Below, piece after piece: positions 18,961 to 24,958 of a stretch of 34,011 bases of DNA; the stretch's first letter is position 1, and each line of letters opens with the position of its first letter. The DNA comes from Caloramator sp. (GTDB taxonomy: Bacteria > Bacillota > Clostridia > Clostridiales > Caloramatoraceae), in the NCBI GenBank assembly GCA_026418935.1, contig JAOAAJ010000120.1, positions 1-34,011 on the forward strand, in the 5' to 3' direction. A model generated the notes under the pieces. The model was not told the origin of the DNA, searched no databases, and was given only the letters and a program-made list of their open reading frames with translations. Made by a program: the position numbers and the translations under genes.

Positions 18961-19389
18961 AAAAATTATAATCCCTGCTACCATTAGAATAACTCCAATT
19001 ATTTTTGTGTAGTGAAAGGGTACTTTGTCTGTTCCAAATAGCCCGAAAAAGTCTATTGCAGCAGCGGTTATAAGCTGAGCTATTAGTATAGTTGAAATTG
19101 AATAGGTAGGGCTAAGTTCAGAAATACCTCTCATTACAAAGTAGATAATAAGAACTCCAATAACTCCACCAAGTAGGTAGAGTTTATTTACCTGAGTAAT
19201 TTTTTTAAAGTCTCCATTACCTACAATAAGTAGAATTACAAGAGTAAAAATAAAACCAGTTATTTGTACTACGATGTTTGTTTCCCAAAGTCCTATTTTT
19301 TCGCTACAGCGTGTATTAAATACACCCTGTATACTCATAAGAAAACCTGCTAAAATTGAAAAAACTATACCAAGTAAATTGTTTTGCAT
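18946..19389 (-). CDS. YdcZ-type (DUF606) DMT-superfamily membrane transporter
   Basis: A 147-residue protein that is almost wholly membrane-embedded, with five predicted helices. It has the DUF606 features FSILAGFLMSIQGVFNTR in helix 1, a conserved RGISELSPTYS region, and ILIAQLITAAAIDFFGLFG before the last helix. Members are half-size DMT proteins that probably act as dimers; substrates are largely unknown and none can be inferred. The start follows GAGGTGAC at good spacing. It diverges from the VanX-type gene, and the intervening 69 bp must hold both promoters. Confidence 0.88.
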   Translation of the reverse strand: MQNNLLGIVFSILAGFLMSIQGVFNTRCSEKIGLWETNIVVQITGFIFTLVILLIVGNGDFKKITQVNKLYLLGGVIGVLIIYFVMRGISELSPTYSISTILIAQLITAAAIDFFGLFGTDKVPFHYTKIIGVILMVAGIIIFKLKG

Positions 19390-19411
19390 AATGTCACCTC
19401 GAAATATATTA

Positions 19412-19440
19412 TTCCCAAAGATTTGTAATTTATTTATAAT
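19412..19440 (+). promoter_or_regulatory. Putative promoter of the VanX-type gene
   Basis: TTCCCA (19412-19417), 17 nt, TATAAT (19435-19440), 18 bp before the start codon, with AGAGGTG as the ribosome site. Confidence 0.5.
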
Positions 19441-19458
19441 TAATAAAGAGGTGATTTT

Positions 19459-19992
19459 ATGAGAAGTGATTTTGATTTGGTAGATGTAGCAAAATTAACC
19501 GATAAAATAATATTTGATATTAGGTATTCAACTGAAAGAAATTTTTTTGAAAGAAGGTTTTATATAGATGACAGATGTTTGTTAAGATATGGTACTGCTA
19601 AGAAGTTAATTAAAGCCAATGAGTATTTAATAAAATTAGGTTTTAAACTTAAGGTTTGGGATGCGTACAGACCATTATCGGTTCAAAATATAATGTGGGA
19701 AGTTATAAAAAATGAAGATTTTATTGCTCCTCCTTGGAGAGGTTCAATTCACAATAGAGGTGCTGCAGTTGATGTAACTTTGGTGGATTTAAATGATAAA
19801 GAAGTTGAAATGCCATCGGATTTTGATGATTTTTCCGAAAAAGCAAACATATATTATAATAGCTGTTCTGTAGAAGCAATAAAAAATAGAGAACTTTTAG
19901 CAGAGGCAATGACAAGGAATGGTTTTAGAAGAATAGAGAGTGAATGGTGGCACTTTTATGACGAGGAATTTAGTAAATACGAGATTTTATAA
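19459..19992 (+). CDS. D-alanyl-D-alanine dipeptidase, VanX family (peptidase M15D)
   Basis: A zinc dipeptidase that cleaves D-Ala-D-Ala. The 177 residues contain the full signature: the active-site Arg in WDAYRPLSVQ, SIHNRGAAVDVTL (SxHxxGxAxD with the His and Asp zinc ligands), and EWWHF (catalytic Glu and third zinc ligand). No signal peptide is seen, so it should be cytoplasmic. VanX enzymes are about 200 residues, so this is a compact member. There is no vanH, vanA ligase or vanRS nearby, so a role in dipeptide recycling or stationary-phase turnover is more likely than glycopeptide resistance. Confidence 0.92.
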   Translation: MRSDFDLVDVAKLTDKIIFDIRYSTERNFFERRFYIDDRCLLRYGTAKKLIKANEYLIKLGFKLKVWDAYRPLSVQNIMWEVIKNEDFIAPPWRGSIHNRGAAVDVTLVDLNDKEVEMPSDFDDFSEKANIYYNSCSVEAIKNRELLAEAMTRNGFRRIESEWWHFYDEEFSKYEIL

Positions 19993-20042
19993 GAAATAGA
20001 GTATGTAGCATTGAAAAAGTTGTTAAATCCTAATAGTGGAAT

Positions 20043-20077
20043 TTAAAAAAAAGAAAAGGAGAGTTGAACTCTCCTTT
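20043..20077 (-). terminator. Terminator of the zinc-ribbon gene
   Basis: Minus strand: an 11-bp arm pair (20067-20077 with 20055-20065) followed by a T-rich tail of about 12 nt. The stem overlaps two bases of the zinc-ribbon stop codon. Confidence 0.88.
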
Positions 20078-20240
20078 ATCTTCTTTCGAAGCTTCTTTTT
20101 TGTTGTTTCCTTGCTCTTCTGCAGTCAGGACATCTCTTTGGTTCGTTTTCAAAGCCTTTTTCTGCATAGAATTTTTGTTCACCTTCTGTGAAAACGAACT
20201 CCTTGCCACAGTCTTGGCAAATAAGTGTCTTATCAGCCAT
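20076..20240 (-). CDS. Small zinc-ribbon protein (zf-trcl type)
   Basis: A 54-residue protein starting MADKTLICQDCGKEF and ending in a basic tail (RRARKQQKRSFERR). Two CxxC pairs, CQDC and CPDC, are about 26 residues apart around an EGEQKFYAEKGF segment, which matches the short zf-trcl zinc-ribbon family. That fold and the Arg/Lys-rich C-terminus suggest nucleic-acid or ribosome binding, but the family has no firm function. AGGAGGTG precedes the ATG at ideal spacing, a consensus promoter and a structured roughly 97-nt leader lie upstream, and a strong terminator follows, so this is a genuine monocistronic gene. Confidence 0.9.
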   Translation of the reverse strand: MADKTLICQDCGKEFVFTEGEQKFYAEKGFENEPKRCPDCRRARKQQKRSFERR

Positions 20241-20265
20241 TGAACACACCTCCTATAAATGATAG

Positions 20266-20329
20266 GATTTAACGACTCAAAGACACAACCCTACCGATTT
20301 ATAGGGCAGTGGGTCTTGATGGTTAAATC
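20266..20329 (-). ncRNA. Structured 5' leader of the zinc-ribbon gene (unrecognised class)
   Basis: On the minus strand three nested helices form one extended hairpin: P1 8 bp (20322-20329 with 20266-20273), P2 5 bp (20313-20317 with 20280-20284) and P3 5 bp (20302-20306 with 20289-20293), separated by asymmetric internal loops and capped by an 8-nt loop. It starts about 8 nt after the predicted transcription start and ends 25 nt before the start codon. No riboswitch or ribosomal-protein leader class that I know fits. A cis-regulatory element is an inference from structure and position only. Confidence 0.5.
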
Positions 20330-20343
20330 TTCTTTCTTAGATA

Positions 20344-20372
20344 ATTATAACATTTATAATTATATTTGACAA
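20344..20372 (-). promoter_or_regulatory. Consensus promoter of the zinc-ribbon gene
   Basis: Minus strand: TTGTCA (20367-20372), 17 nt, TATAAT (20344-20349). Its -35 box overlaps the divergent plus-strand -35 box by five bases. Confidence 0.75.
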
Positions 20373-20393
20373 TAATATTATGTTTCGTATATT
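20366..20393 (+). promoter_or_regulatory. Promoter of the Nudix gene
   Basis: Perfect TTGACA (20366-20371), 16 nt, TATATT (20388-20393), about 50 nt before the Nudix start. It shares its -35 region with the minus-strand promoter of the zinc-ribbon gene. Confidence 0.65.
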
Positions 20394-20447
20394 TTAAAAT
20401 TATACATAAAATTTTTAAAATTTATATGTATAAGGGGAGTAAGTAAA

Positions 20448-21047
20448 ATGAATTTAGATTTTATAAAGAATATATTTAGACAAAGGGAAGTAAAGATAAT
20501 GGGACAAGAGGAAGAATATAAAAGATATTCTGTTGTTATTCCAATAGTGTATGATGATGAATACAAAATATTATTTGAGGTTAGATCCCATAAATTAAAA
20601 TTTCAGCCTGGAGATATTTCATTGCCAGGTGGGAAGATAGAAAAAGGAGAAACACCAAAAGAGGCGGCCTTAAGGGAATTCAAGGAGGAGATTGGAATTG
20701 ATAATGATAGCTTTGAGTTTATAGGTCAGTTTGATACATTAGTTACATATCACGGTAAGATAATTTATGTATTTGTTGTATTTATAAAAGAATTTAATTT
20801 TAAATTATCAACTGACGAGGTGGATGAAATTTTTTTAGTTCCAATATCATTTTTTAAAGAAAATATTCCTGACATGTACTATGCAACAATTAGTGCAAGT
20901 TTTGAAAAGGAAAATAAATATGAAAGGATGAATCAAAGGCTTTTAGCTTCTAAAAGCCCAATCTATTTTTATGAATATAAAGGTAGAGTAATATGGGGAA
21001 TAACTGCCAAAATTATTTACAATTTTATCAAAGAAATATTCACATAG
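20448..21047 (+). CDS. Nudix hydrolase, CoA pyrophosphatase-like
   Basis: A 199-residue Nudix protein. The Nudix box GX5EX7REUXEEXGU reads GGKIEKGETPKEAALREFKEEIGI with all metal-binding Glu residues. Just before it, VRSHKLKFQPGDISLPGG resembles the CoA-pyrophosphatase signature (RS..L..H.GQ.SFPGG), although the usual His and Gln are Gln and Asp here. That makes cleavage of CoA or a related nucleotide diphosphate likely but not certain. The start follows GGGGAG; a second Met at residue 18 is also possible, since the Nudix fold begins after it. It has its own promoter divergent from the zinc-ribbon gene. Confidence 0.85.
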   Translation: MNLDFIKNIFRQREVKIMGQEEEYKRYSVVIPIVYDDEYKILFEVRSHKLKFQPGDISLPGGKIEKGETPKEAALREFKEEIGIDNDSFEFIGQFDTLVTYHGKIIYVFVVFIKEFNFKLSTDEVDEIFLVPISFFKENIPDMYYATISASFEKENKYERMNQRLLASKSPIYFYEYKGRVIWGITAKIIYNFIKEIFT

Positions 21048-21134
21048 ATAACACTAAAGAGAAAATAAAAAAGAACAAAAACTAAGTGTTAGTTAGTGGA
21101 GATTGATGTATAATAAAGAGAGGGGGTGGTAATT

Positions 21135-22280
21135 TTGAAAATACTTATTAAATCTGGTTTTATTTATTCAATTGAAAAAGAACCATTTAAGGGAGATATT
21201 TTGATTGAAGACGGTAAGATTGTAAATATTGCTCAAACTATTGAGGATAAAGAAGCACAAGTTGTGGATGCAGAGGGAAAGTTTATACTTCCTGGATTTA
21301 TAGATGCCCACAGTCATATAGGATTGTTTGAAGAAGGAGTTGGAGGTGGATATCAAGACGGTAATGAGGCAACAAACCCTTTAACTCCTGAAGTAAGGGC
21401 AATAGATGCCTTCAATCCAGATGATGTTGCGATAAAGAGAGCTCTTGATGGTGGGGTAACTACTGTTATGATTCTTCCTGGTAGTGCTAATGCTATTGGA
21501 GGTCAAGGGGCTATTTTAAAGTTAAAAGGGAATATTGTAGATAAAATGATTTTAAAGGAACCTGCAGGTCTTAAAATGGCACTTGGAGAAAACCCAAAGA
21601 GAGTATATAGTGGTAAAAATCAAACTCCATCAACAAGACTTGGTACAGCGGCATTGATTAGAGGATATTTTATGAAGGTACAGGATTATATGAATAAAAA
21701 GAAACAGTGTGAAAGGGAAAACAAAGAGTTTGTTGATAGAGATATTAAATTAGAAATAGGTGAAAGGGTATTAAAGGGTGAAATACCTGCAAGAATACAC
21801 TGCCACAGGAAGGACGATATATTAACAGCAATAAGAATTGCTAAAGAGTTTGGTTTTAAACTTGTTTTAGAACACGCTACAGAAGGATATAAAATTGCTG
21901 ATTATATAAAGGAAAACGATATTCCATTAGTTATTGGACCACTATTTGGTTTTAGAACAAAATTAGAATTAAAGGACAAAACCTACGAGGCAGTTAAGAT
22001 ATTGAGTGATAAGGGTATATTAACTTCTATAATGTGCGACCATCCAGTTATTCCTTTAGAGCATGCAAATATACACGCAGGAGTAGCTTTAAAATATGGT
22101 GCGGATGAGAAAAAAGTATTAGAGATGCTTACTATAAATCCAGCAAGGATTTTGGGAATTGATGATAGAGTGGGAAGTTTAAAGATTGGTAAAGATGCAG
22201 ATATTGTAATTTGGAGCCATCATCCCTTTGATTTAAGAGCAAAGGTTGAAGGGGTTTATATTGATGGCGAGAGATGTTAA
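21135..22280 (+). CDS. Metal-dependent amidohydrolase (imidazolonepropionase/dihydroorotase-like)
   Basis: A TIM-barrel amidohydrolase of about 381 residues. The first metal motif is DAHSHIG, followed by ARIHCHRKDD and LEHATEG with the barrel His residues, and MCDHPVIPL with the late catalytic Asp. The C-terminal GSLKIGKDADIVIW belongs to the composite beta domain. Other conserved segments are GVTTVMILPGSAN and GGQGAILK. The substrate is unknown; no histidine-degradation genes are near. A GTG at 21126 sits inside the ribosome site AGGGGGTGG, so the TTG at 21135, 6-7 nt downstream, is the likely start (MKILIKSGF). TATAAT at 21109-21114 may be its -10 box, with no good -35. A terminator follows at once. 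Confidence 0.85.
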   Translation: MKILIKSGFIYSIEKEPFKGDILIEDGKIVNIAQTIEDKEAQVVDAEGKFILPGFIDAHSHIGLFEEGVGGGYQDGNEATNPLTPEVRAIDAFNPDDVAIKRALDGGVTTVMILPGSANAIGGQGAILKLKGNIVDKMILKEPAGLKMALGENPKRVYSGKNQTPSTRLGTAALIRGYFMKVQDYMNKKKQCERENKEFVDRDIKLEIGERVLKGEIPARIHCHRKDDILTAIRIAKEFGFKLVLEHATEGYKIADYIKENDIPLVIGPLFGFRTKLELKDKTYEAVKILSDKGILTSIMCDHPVIPLEHANIHAGVALKYGADEKKVLEMLTINPARILGIDDRVGSLKIGKDADIVIWSHHPFDLRAKVEGVYIDGERC

Positions 22281-22307
22281 GTCTTCTACTTGGTAGAAGA
22301 CTTTTTA
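22279..22307 (+). terminator. Rho-independent terminator of the amidohydrolase gene
   Basis: Perfect 11-bp stem (22279-22289 with 22293-22303), a TTG loop and a T run. It overlaps the last two bases of the stop codon. Confidence 0.88.
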
Positions 22308-22314
22308 TGTTGAA

Positions 22315-22343
22315 TTGAGAATTTATGTTCTTTGTGCTATAAT
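22315..22343 (+). promoter_or_regulatory. Promoter of the pterin/folate operon
   Basis: TTGAGA (22315-22320), 17 nt, TATAAT (22338-22343) preceded by TGC, an extended -10. It is the best promoter in the window by eye and lies 31 bp before the first gene of the operon. Confidence 0.8.
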
Positions 22344-22374
22344 CTTGATAAAATCTTAAGAATGGAGTGAAGTT

Positions 22375-22728
22375 ATGATTCTTATAAAGGAATTTGAATT
22401 TGATGCAGCTCATAATCTTATACATTATCACGGTAAATGTGAAAGACTGCACGGGCATACATATAAACTTGTTGTAAAGTTAGAGGGAGAGCCAGACAGT
22501 GAAGGAATGGTTTTTGATTTTGTTGAATTAAAGAAGATAGTTAAAGAAAGAGTTATTGATAAGTTTGATCATGCATATTTAAATGAAATAATAGAACAGC
22601 CAACTGCTGAAAATATTGCTATATATGTTTGGGATGAATTATACGACGTATTAAAAAGGGATAACTGCAGATTATATGAAGTAGAGGTTTGGGAGACAAA
22701 GACGAGTGGAATAGTTTATAGGAGGTAA
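22375..22728 (+). CDS. queD: 6-pyruvoyltetrahydropterin synthase family protein (QueD-like, probable PTPS-III)
   Basis: A 117-residue T-fold enzyme with the zinc ligands FDAAH (His13) and RLHGHTY (His26, His28). The catalytic segment is KCERLHGH: Cys22 is where QueD has its Cys, and Glu23 stands next to it. PTPS proteins with Glu replacing or accompanying the Cys (PTPS-III) make 6-hydroxymethyldihydropterin directly from dihydroneopterin triphosphate and can replace FolB. The gene begins an operon with folE2, folP and folK, has no folB partner, and no other queuosine gene is near. A folate role is therefore inferred; ordinary QueD activity for queuosine remains possible. folE2 starts 3 bp after the stop. 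Confidence 0.9.
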   Translation: MILIKEFEFDAAHNLIHYHGKCERLHGHTYKLVVKLEGEPDSEGMVFDFVELKKIVKERVIDKFDHAYLNEIIEQPTAENIAIYVWDELYDVLKRDNCRLYEVEVWETKTSGIVYRR

Positions 22729-22731
22729 TAT

Positions 22732-23502
22732 ATGAAGGACGTACAAAATGAAAGAGATTTTAGAAATATACCTTTAAAGCACGTTGGAATAAATAATTTA
22801 AAGTGGCCTGTTGTTGTAAAGGATAAGAAGAATGGCACTCAAAATACAATAGCAAAGGTGTCAATATCTGTTGATTTGCCTCATTTTCAAAGAGGAACTC
22901 ATATGAGCAGGTTTGTAGAGGTTATAAAGGAACTAAAATCAGTTTCACCAAAGGATATTGAAGCAATGTTAAGTGATTTAAAGGAAAAACTTGAGGCACA
23001 GGTTGCACACTGTAGAATGGAGTTTGATTATTTTATATCAAAACCATCACCAGTAACACAGATAGAATCTCCCTATGATGTTCAGTGTGCCTTTGAGGCT
23101 ACTAAAAACCACAACTTTGATTTTATATTGGAAGTTAAGGTGCCAGTAACAACATTATGTCCTTGTTCAAAGGAGATTAGTGAATTTGGAGCACATAACC
23201 AAAGGGCGACGGTTGATATTAAAATAAAAACAGATAAGATGATATGGATTGAGGATATAGTAAAGGTAGCAGAAGAGAGTGCAAGTACGCCAGTATTTTC
23301 ACTTTTAAAGAGAAAAGATGAAAAATGGGTTACAGAAAAGGCATATTTAAATCCAAGATTTGTTGAAGATGTCGCAAGGGAAGTTGCTATAAGACTTGAG
23401 AAAAACGAAGATATTAAATGGTATAGTGTGTGTGTTGAAAGTATAGAGAGTATACACAATCACAATGCCTTTGCTTATACAGAAAAGGGGATGATGGAAT
23501 GA
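22732..23502 (+). CDS. folE2: GTP cyclohydrolase I, FolE2 type
   Basis: Converts GTP to dihydroneopterin triphosphate, the first step of folate and of queuosine synthesis. The 256 residues match FolE2, not FolE: an early PLKHVGI segment, QRGTHMSRF, and the metal-binding and catalytic signature CPCSKEISEFGAHNQR (first Cys at residue 143). FolE2 is the metal-flexible isozyme, often used when zinc is scarce, but no zinc-dependent control site is visible here. The frame starts 3 bp after the PTPS gene, with GGAGG in its last codons, and ends in an ATGA overlap with folP, so translation is probably coupled. Confidence 0.97.
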   Translation: MKDVQNERDFRNIPLKHVGINNLKWPVVVKDKKNGTQNTIAKVSISVDLPHFQRGTHMSRFVEVIKELKSVSPKDIEAMLSDLKEKLEAQVAHCRMEFDYFISKPSPVTQIESPYDVQCAFEATKNHNFDFILEVKVPVTTLCPCSKEISEFGAHNQRATVDIKIKTDKMIWIEDIVKVAEESASTPVFSLLKRKDEKWVTEKAYLNPRFVEDVAREVAIRLEKNEDIKWYSVCVESIESIHNHNAFAYTEKGMME

Positions 23503-24335
23503 GATATATAACCTTAAAGGATGGAACACGATATAATTTTGATAGAATGAAGGTTATGGGAATACTTAATGCAACTCCAGATTCATTTTATTCAAACTCA
23601 AGGGTAAGTGGTGTAGAAGAAGGAATAAAACGAGCACTTGAGATGATAAAAAATGGAGTAGATATAATAGATGTTGGAGGAGAATCAACAAGACCAGGTT
23701 CTGAACCAGTTGGATTAGATGAAGAGTTAAATAGGGTAATACCTGTAATTGAAGGGATAAGACGAGAAAATAAAAATATACTAATTTCAGTTGATACATA
23801 TAGAGCAGAAACTGCAAAGAAGGCAATTGAGGCTGGAGCTGATATTATAAATGACATAAGTGGAATGACATTTGATAAGGATATGGTAAAGGTTGTTAAG
23901 GAGTATAATGTTCCTATAATAATAATGCATATAAAGGGAACACCTAAAAATATGCAGCAAAATCCACAATATGTAAATGTACTAAAAGAGGTAAAGGAAT
24001 ATTTTATAGAAAGAATAGAATATGCAAAGGAAAATGGAATTTTAAAGGATAAGATTATTATTGACCCTGGCATAGGATTTGGTAAAACCTATGAGCATAA
24101 TATTGAGCTTATAAAAAATATTGATTATTTTAATGATTTAGAAGTTCCTATACTTCTTGCGGTGTCAAGAAAATCAAGTATTGGAATTGCACTTGGAAAT
24201 GTACCGCCTGAAGAAAGACTTGAGGGAACTCTTGCTGTTACCTGCTATGCAAGTATGAAAAATGTTGATATTATAAGAGTTCACGACGTATTGGAGAATA
24301 AAAGAGCACTTATGATGATGGAGGCATTAAAATGA
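23499..24335 (+). CDS. folP: Dihydropteroate synthase
   Basis: Joins 6-hydroxymethyldihydropterin diphosphate to p-aminobenzoate, the step blocked by sulfonamides. The 278-residue TIM barrel has MGILNATPDSFY, DVGGESTRPGS, the pterin-pocket IIDPGIGFGKT, SRKSSIG and the C-terminal RVHDV. The start ATG overlaps the folE2 stop by four bases (ATGA), and its own stop overlaps folK the same way. It comes third in an operon that supplies its pterin substrate. Confidence 0.97.
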   Translation: MRYITLKDGTRYNFDRMKVMGILNATPDSFYSNSRVSGVEEGIKRALEMIKNGVDIIDVGGESTRPGSEPVGLDEELNRVIPVIEGIRRENKNILISVDTYRAETAKKAIEAGADIINDISGMTFDKDMVKVVKEYNVPIIIMHIKGTPKNMQQNPQYVNVLKEVKEYFIERIEYAKENGILKDKIIIDPGIGFGKTYEHNIELIKNIDYFNDLEVPILLAVSRKSSIGIALGNVPPEERLEGTLAVTCYASMKNVDIIRVHDVLENKRALMMMEALK

Positions 24336-24802
24336 ATAGAGTATTTATTGCCTTTGGAAGTAATATAGGGGATAGGTATGAAACAGTAAAAAGAGCCTTT
24401 GAGCTTATTGAAGAGAATGGGATGAAGATAATTAAAAAATCAAATATATATGAAACAGAACCCTATGGTTATAAAAACCAGCCTCCATTTATAAACGGAG
24501 TTATTTTAGTTGAAACAGAACTTACTTGTAGAGAAGTTTTAGAAAGATTGCTACAAATAGAAAAACAGCTTGGAAGAGAAAGAATAATAAGATGGGGACC
24601 AAGGACAATTGATTTAGACATTATATTCTATAATTGTGAAATATATAACGAAGAGGATTTAAAGGTTCCACATCCAGATATGCAAAATAGAGAGTTTGTG
24701 TTAAAACCCCTATGTGATATTGAACCTGATTTTGTTCATCCTATTTTAAATAAAAGTGTTAAAGAAATATATGTGTTACTAAATGAAATGAGTAGAAGCT
24801 AA
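24332..24802 (+). CDS. folK: 2-amino-4-hydroxy-6-hydroxymethyldihydropteridine pyrophosphokinase (HPPK)
   Basis: Transfers pyrophosphate from ATP to 6-hydroxymethyldihydropterin, giving the FolP substrate. The 156 residues show the family order: IAFGSNIGDR at the N-terminus, YETEPYGYKNQPPFINGV, LQIEKQLGRER, the catalytic WGPRTIDLDIIFY with two metal-binding Asp, and VPHPDMQNREFVLKPL. The ATG overlaps the folP stop (ATGA). A terminator whose stem overlaps the stop codon ends the operon. With FolE2 and PTPS-III it gives a complete GTP-to-dihydropteroate route without FolB, except for the p-aminobenzoate supply. Confidence 0.97.
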   Translation: MNRVFIAFGSNIGDRYETVKRAFELIEENGMKIIKKSNIYETEPYGYKNQPPFINGVILVETELTCREVLERLLQIEKQLGRERIIRWGPRTIDLDIIFYNCEIYNEEDLKVPHPDMQNREFVLKPLCDIEPDFVHPILNKSVKEIYVLLNEMSRS

Positions 24803-24832
24803 ACATCACGTTTTATGCGTGATGTTTTTTTA
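24801..24832 (+). terminator. Terminator of the folate operon
   Basis: A 10-bp stem (24801-24810 with 24818-24827), a 7-nt loop and a continuous T run. The folK stop (24800-24802) lies in the 5' arm. The rest of the gap to the next gene is AT-rich, with no clear promoter. Confidence 0.9.
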
Positions 24833-24958
24833 TTGTCATATTTCTTAATTAAATATAGGATTTTTTTAATATTTTATTAATAATCCAAAAAACTATTTAT
24901 TAAAGATTCTAAAAGTATTATAGTATTTTTTGTGCAAAAAAATTATGGAGTGATATTT

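Noticed and set aside
19459-19992. Vancomycin-resistance gene
   Set aside because: VanX catalytic residues alone do not confer resistance; vanH, vanA-type ligase and regulators are absent nearby.
20266-20329. A known riboswitch (preQ1, THF, ZTP, fluoride or purine) upstream of the zinc-ribbon gene
   Set aside because: None of the conserved cores of these classes can be found; only the helical architecture is supported.
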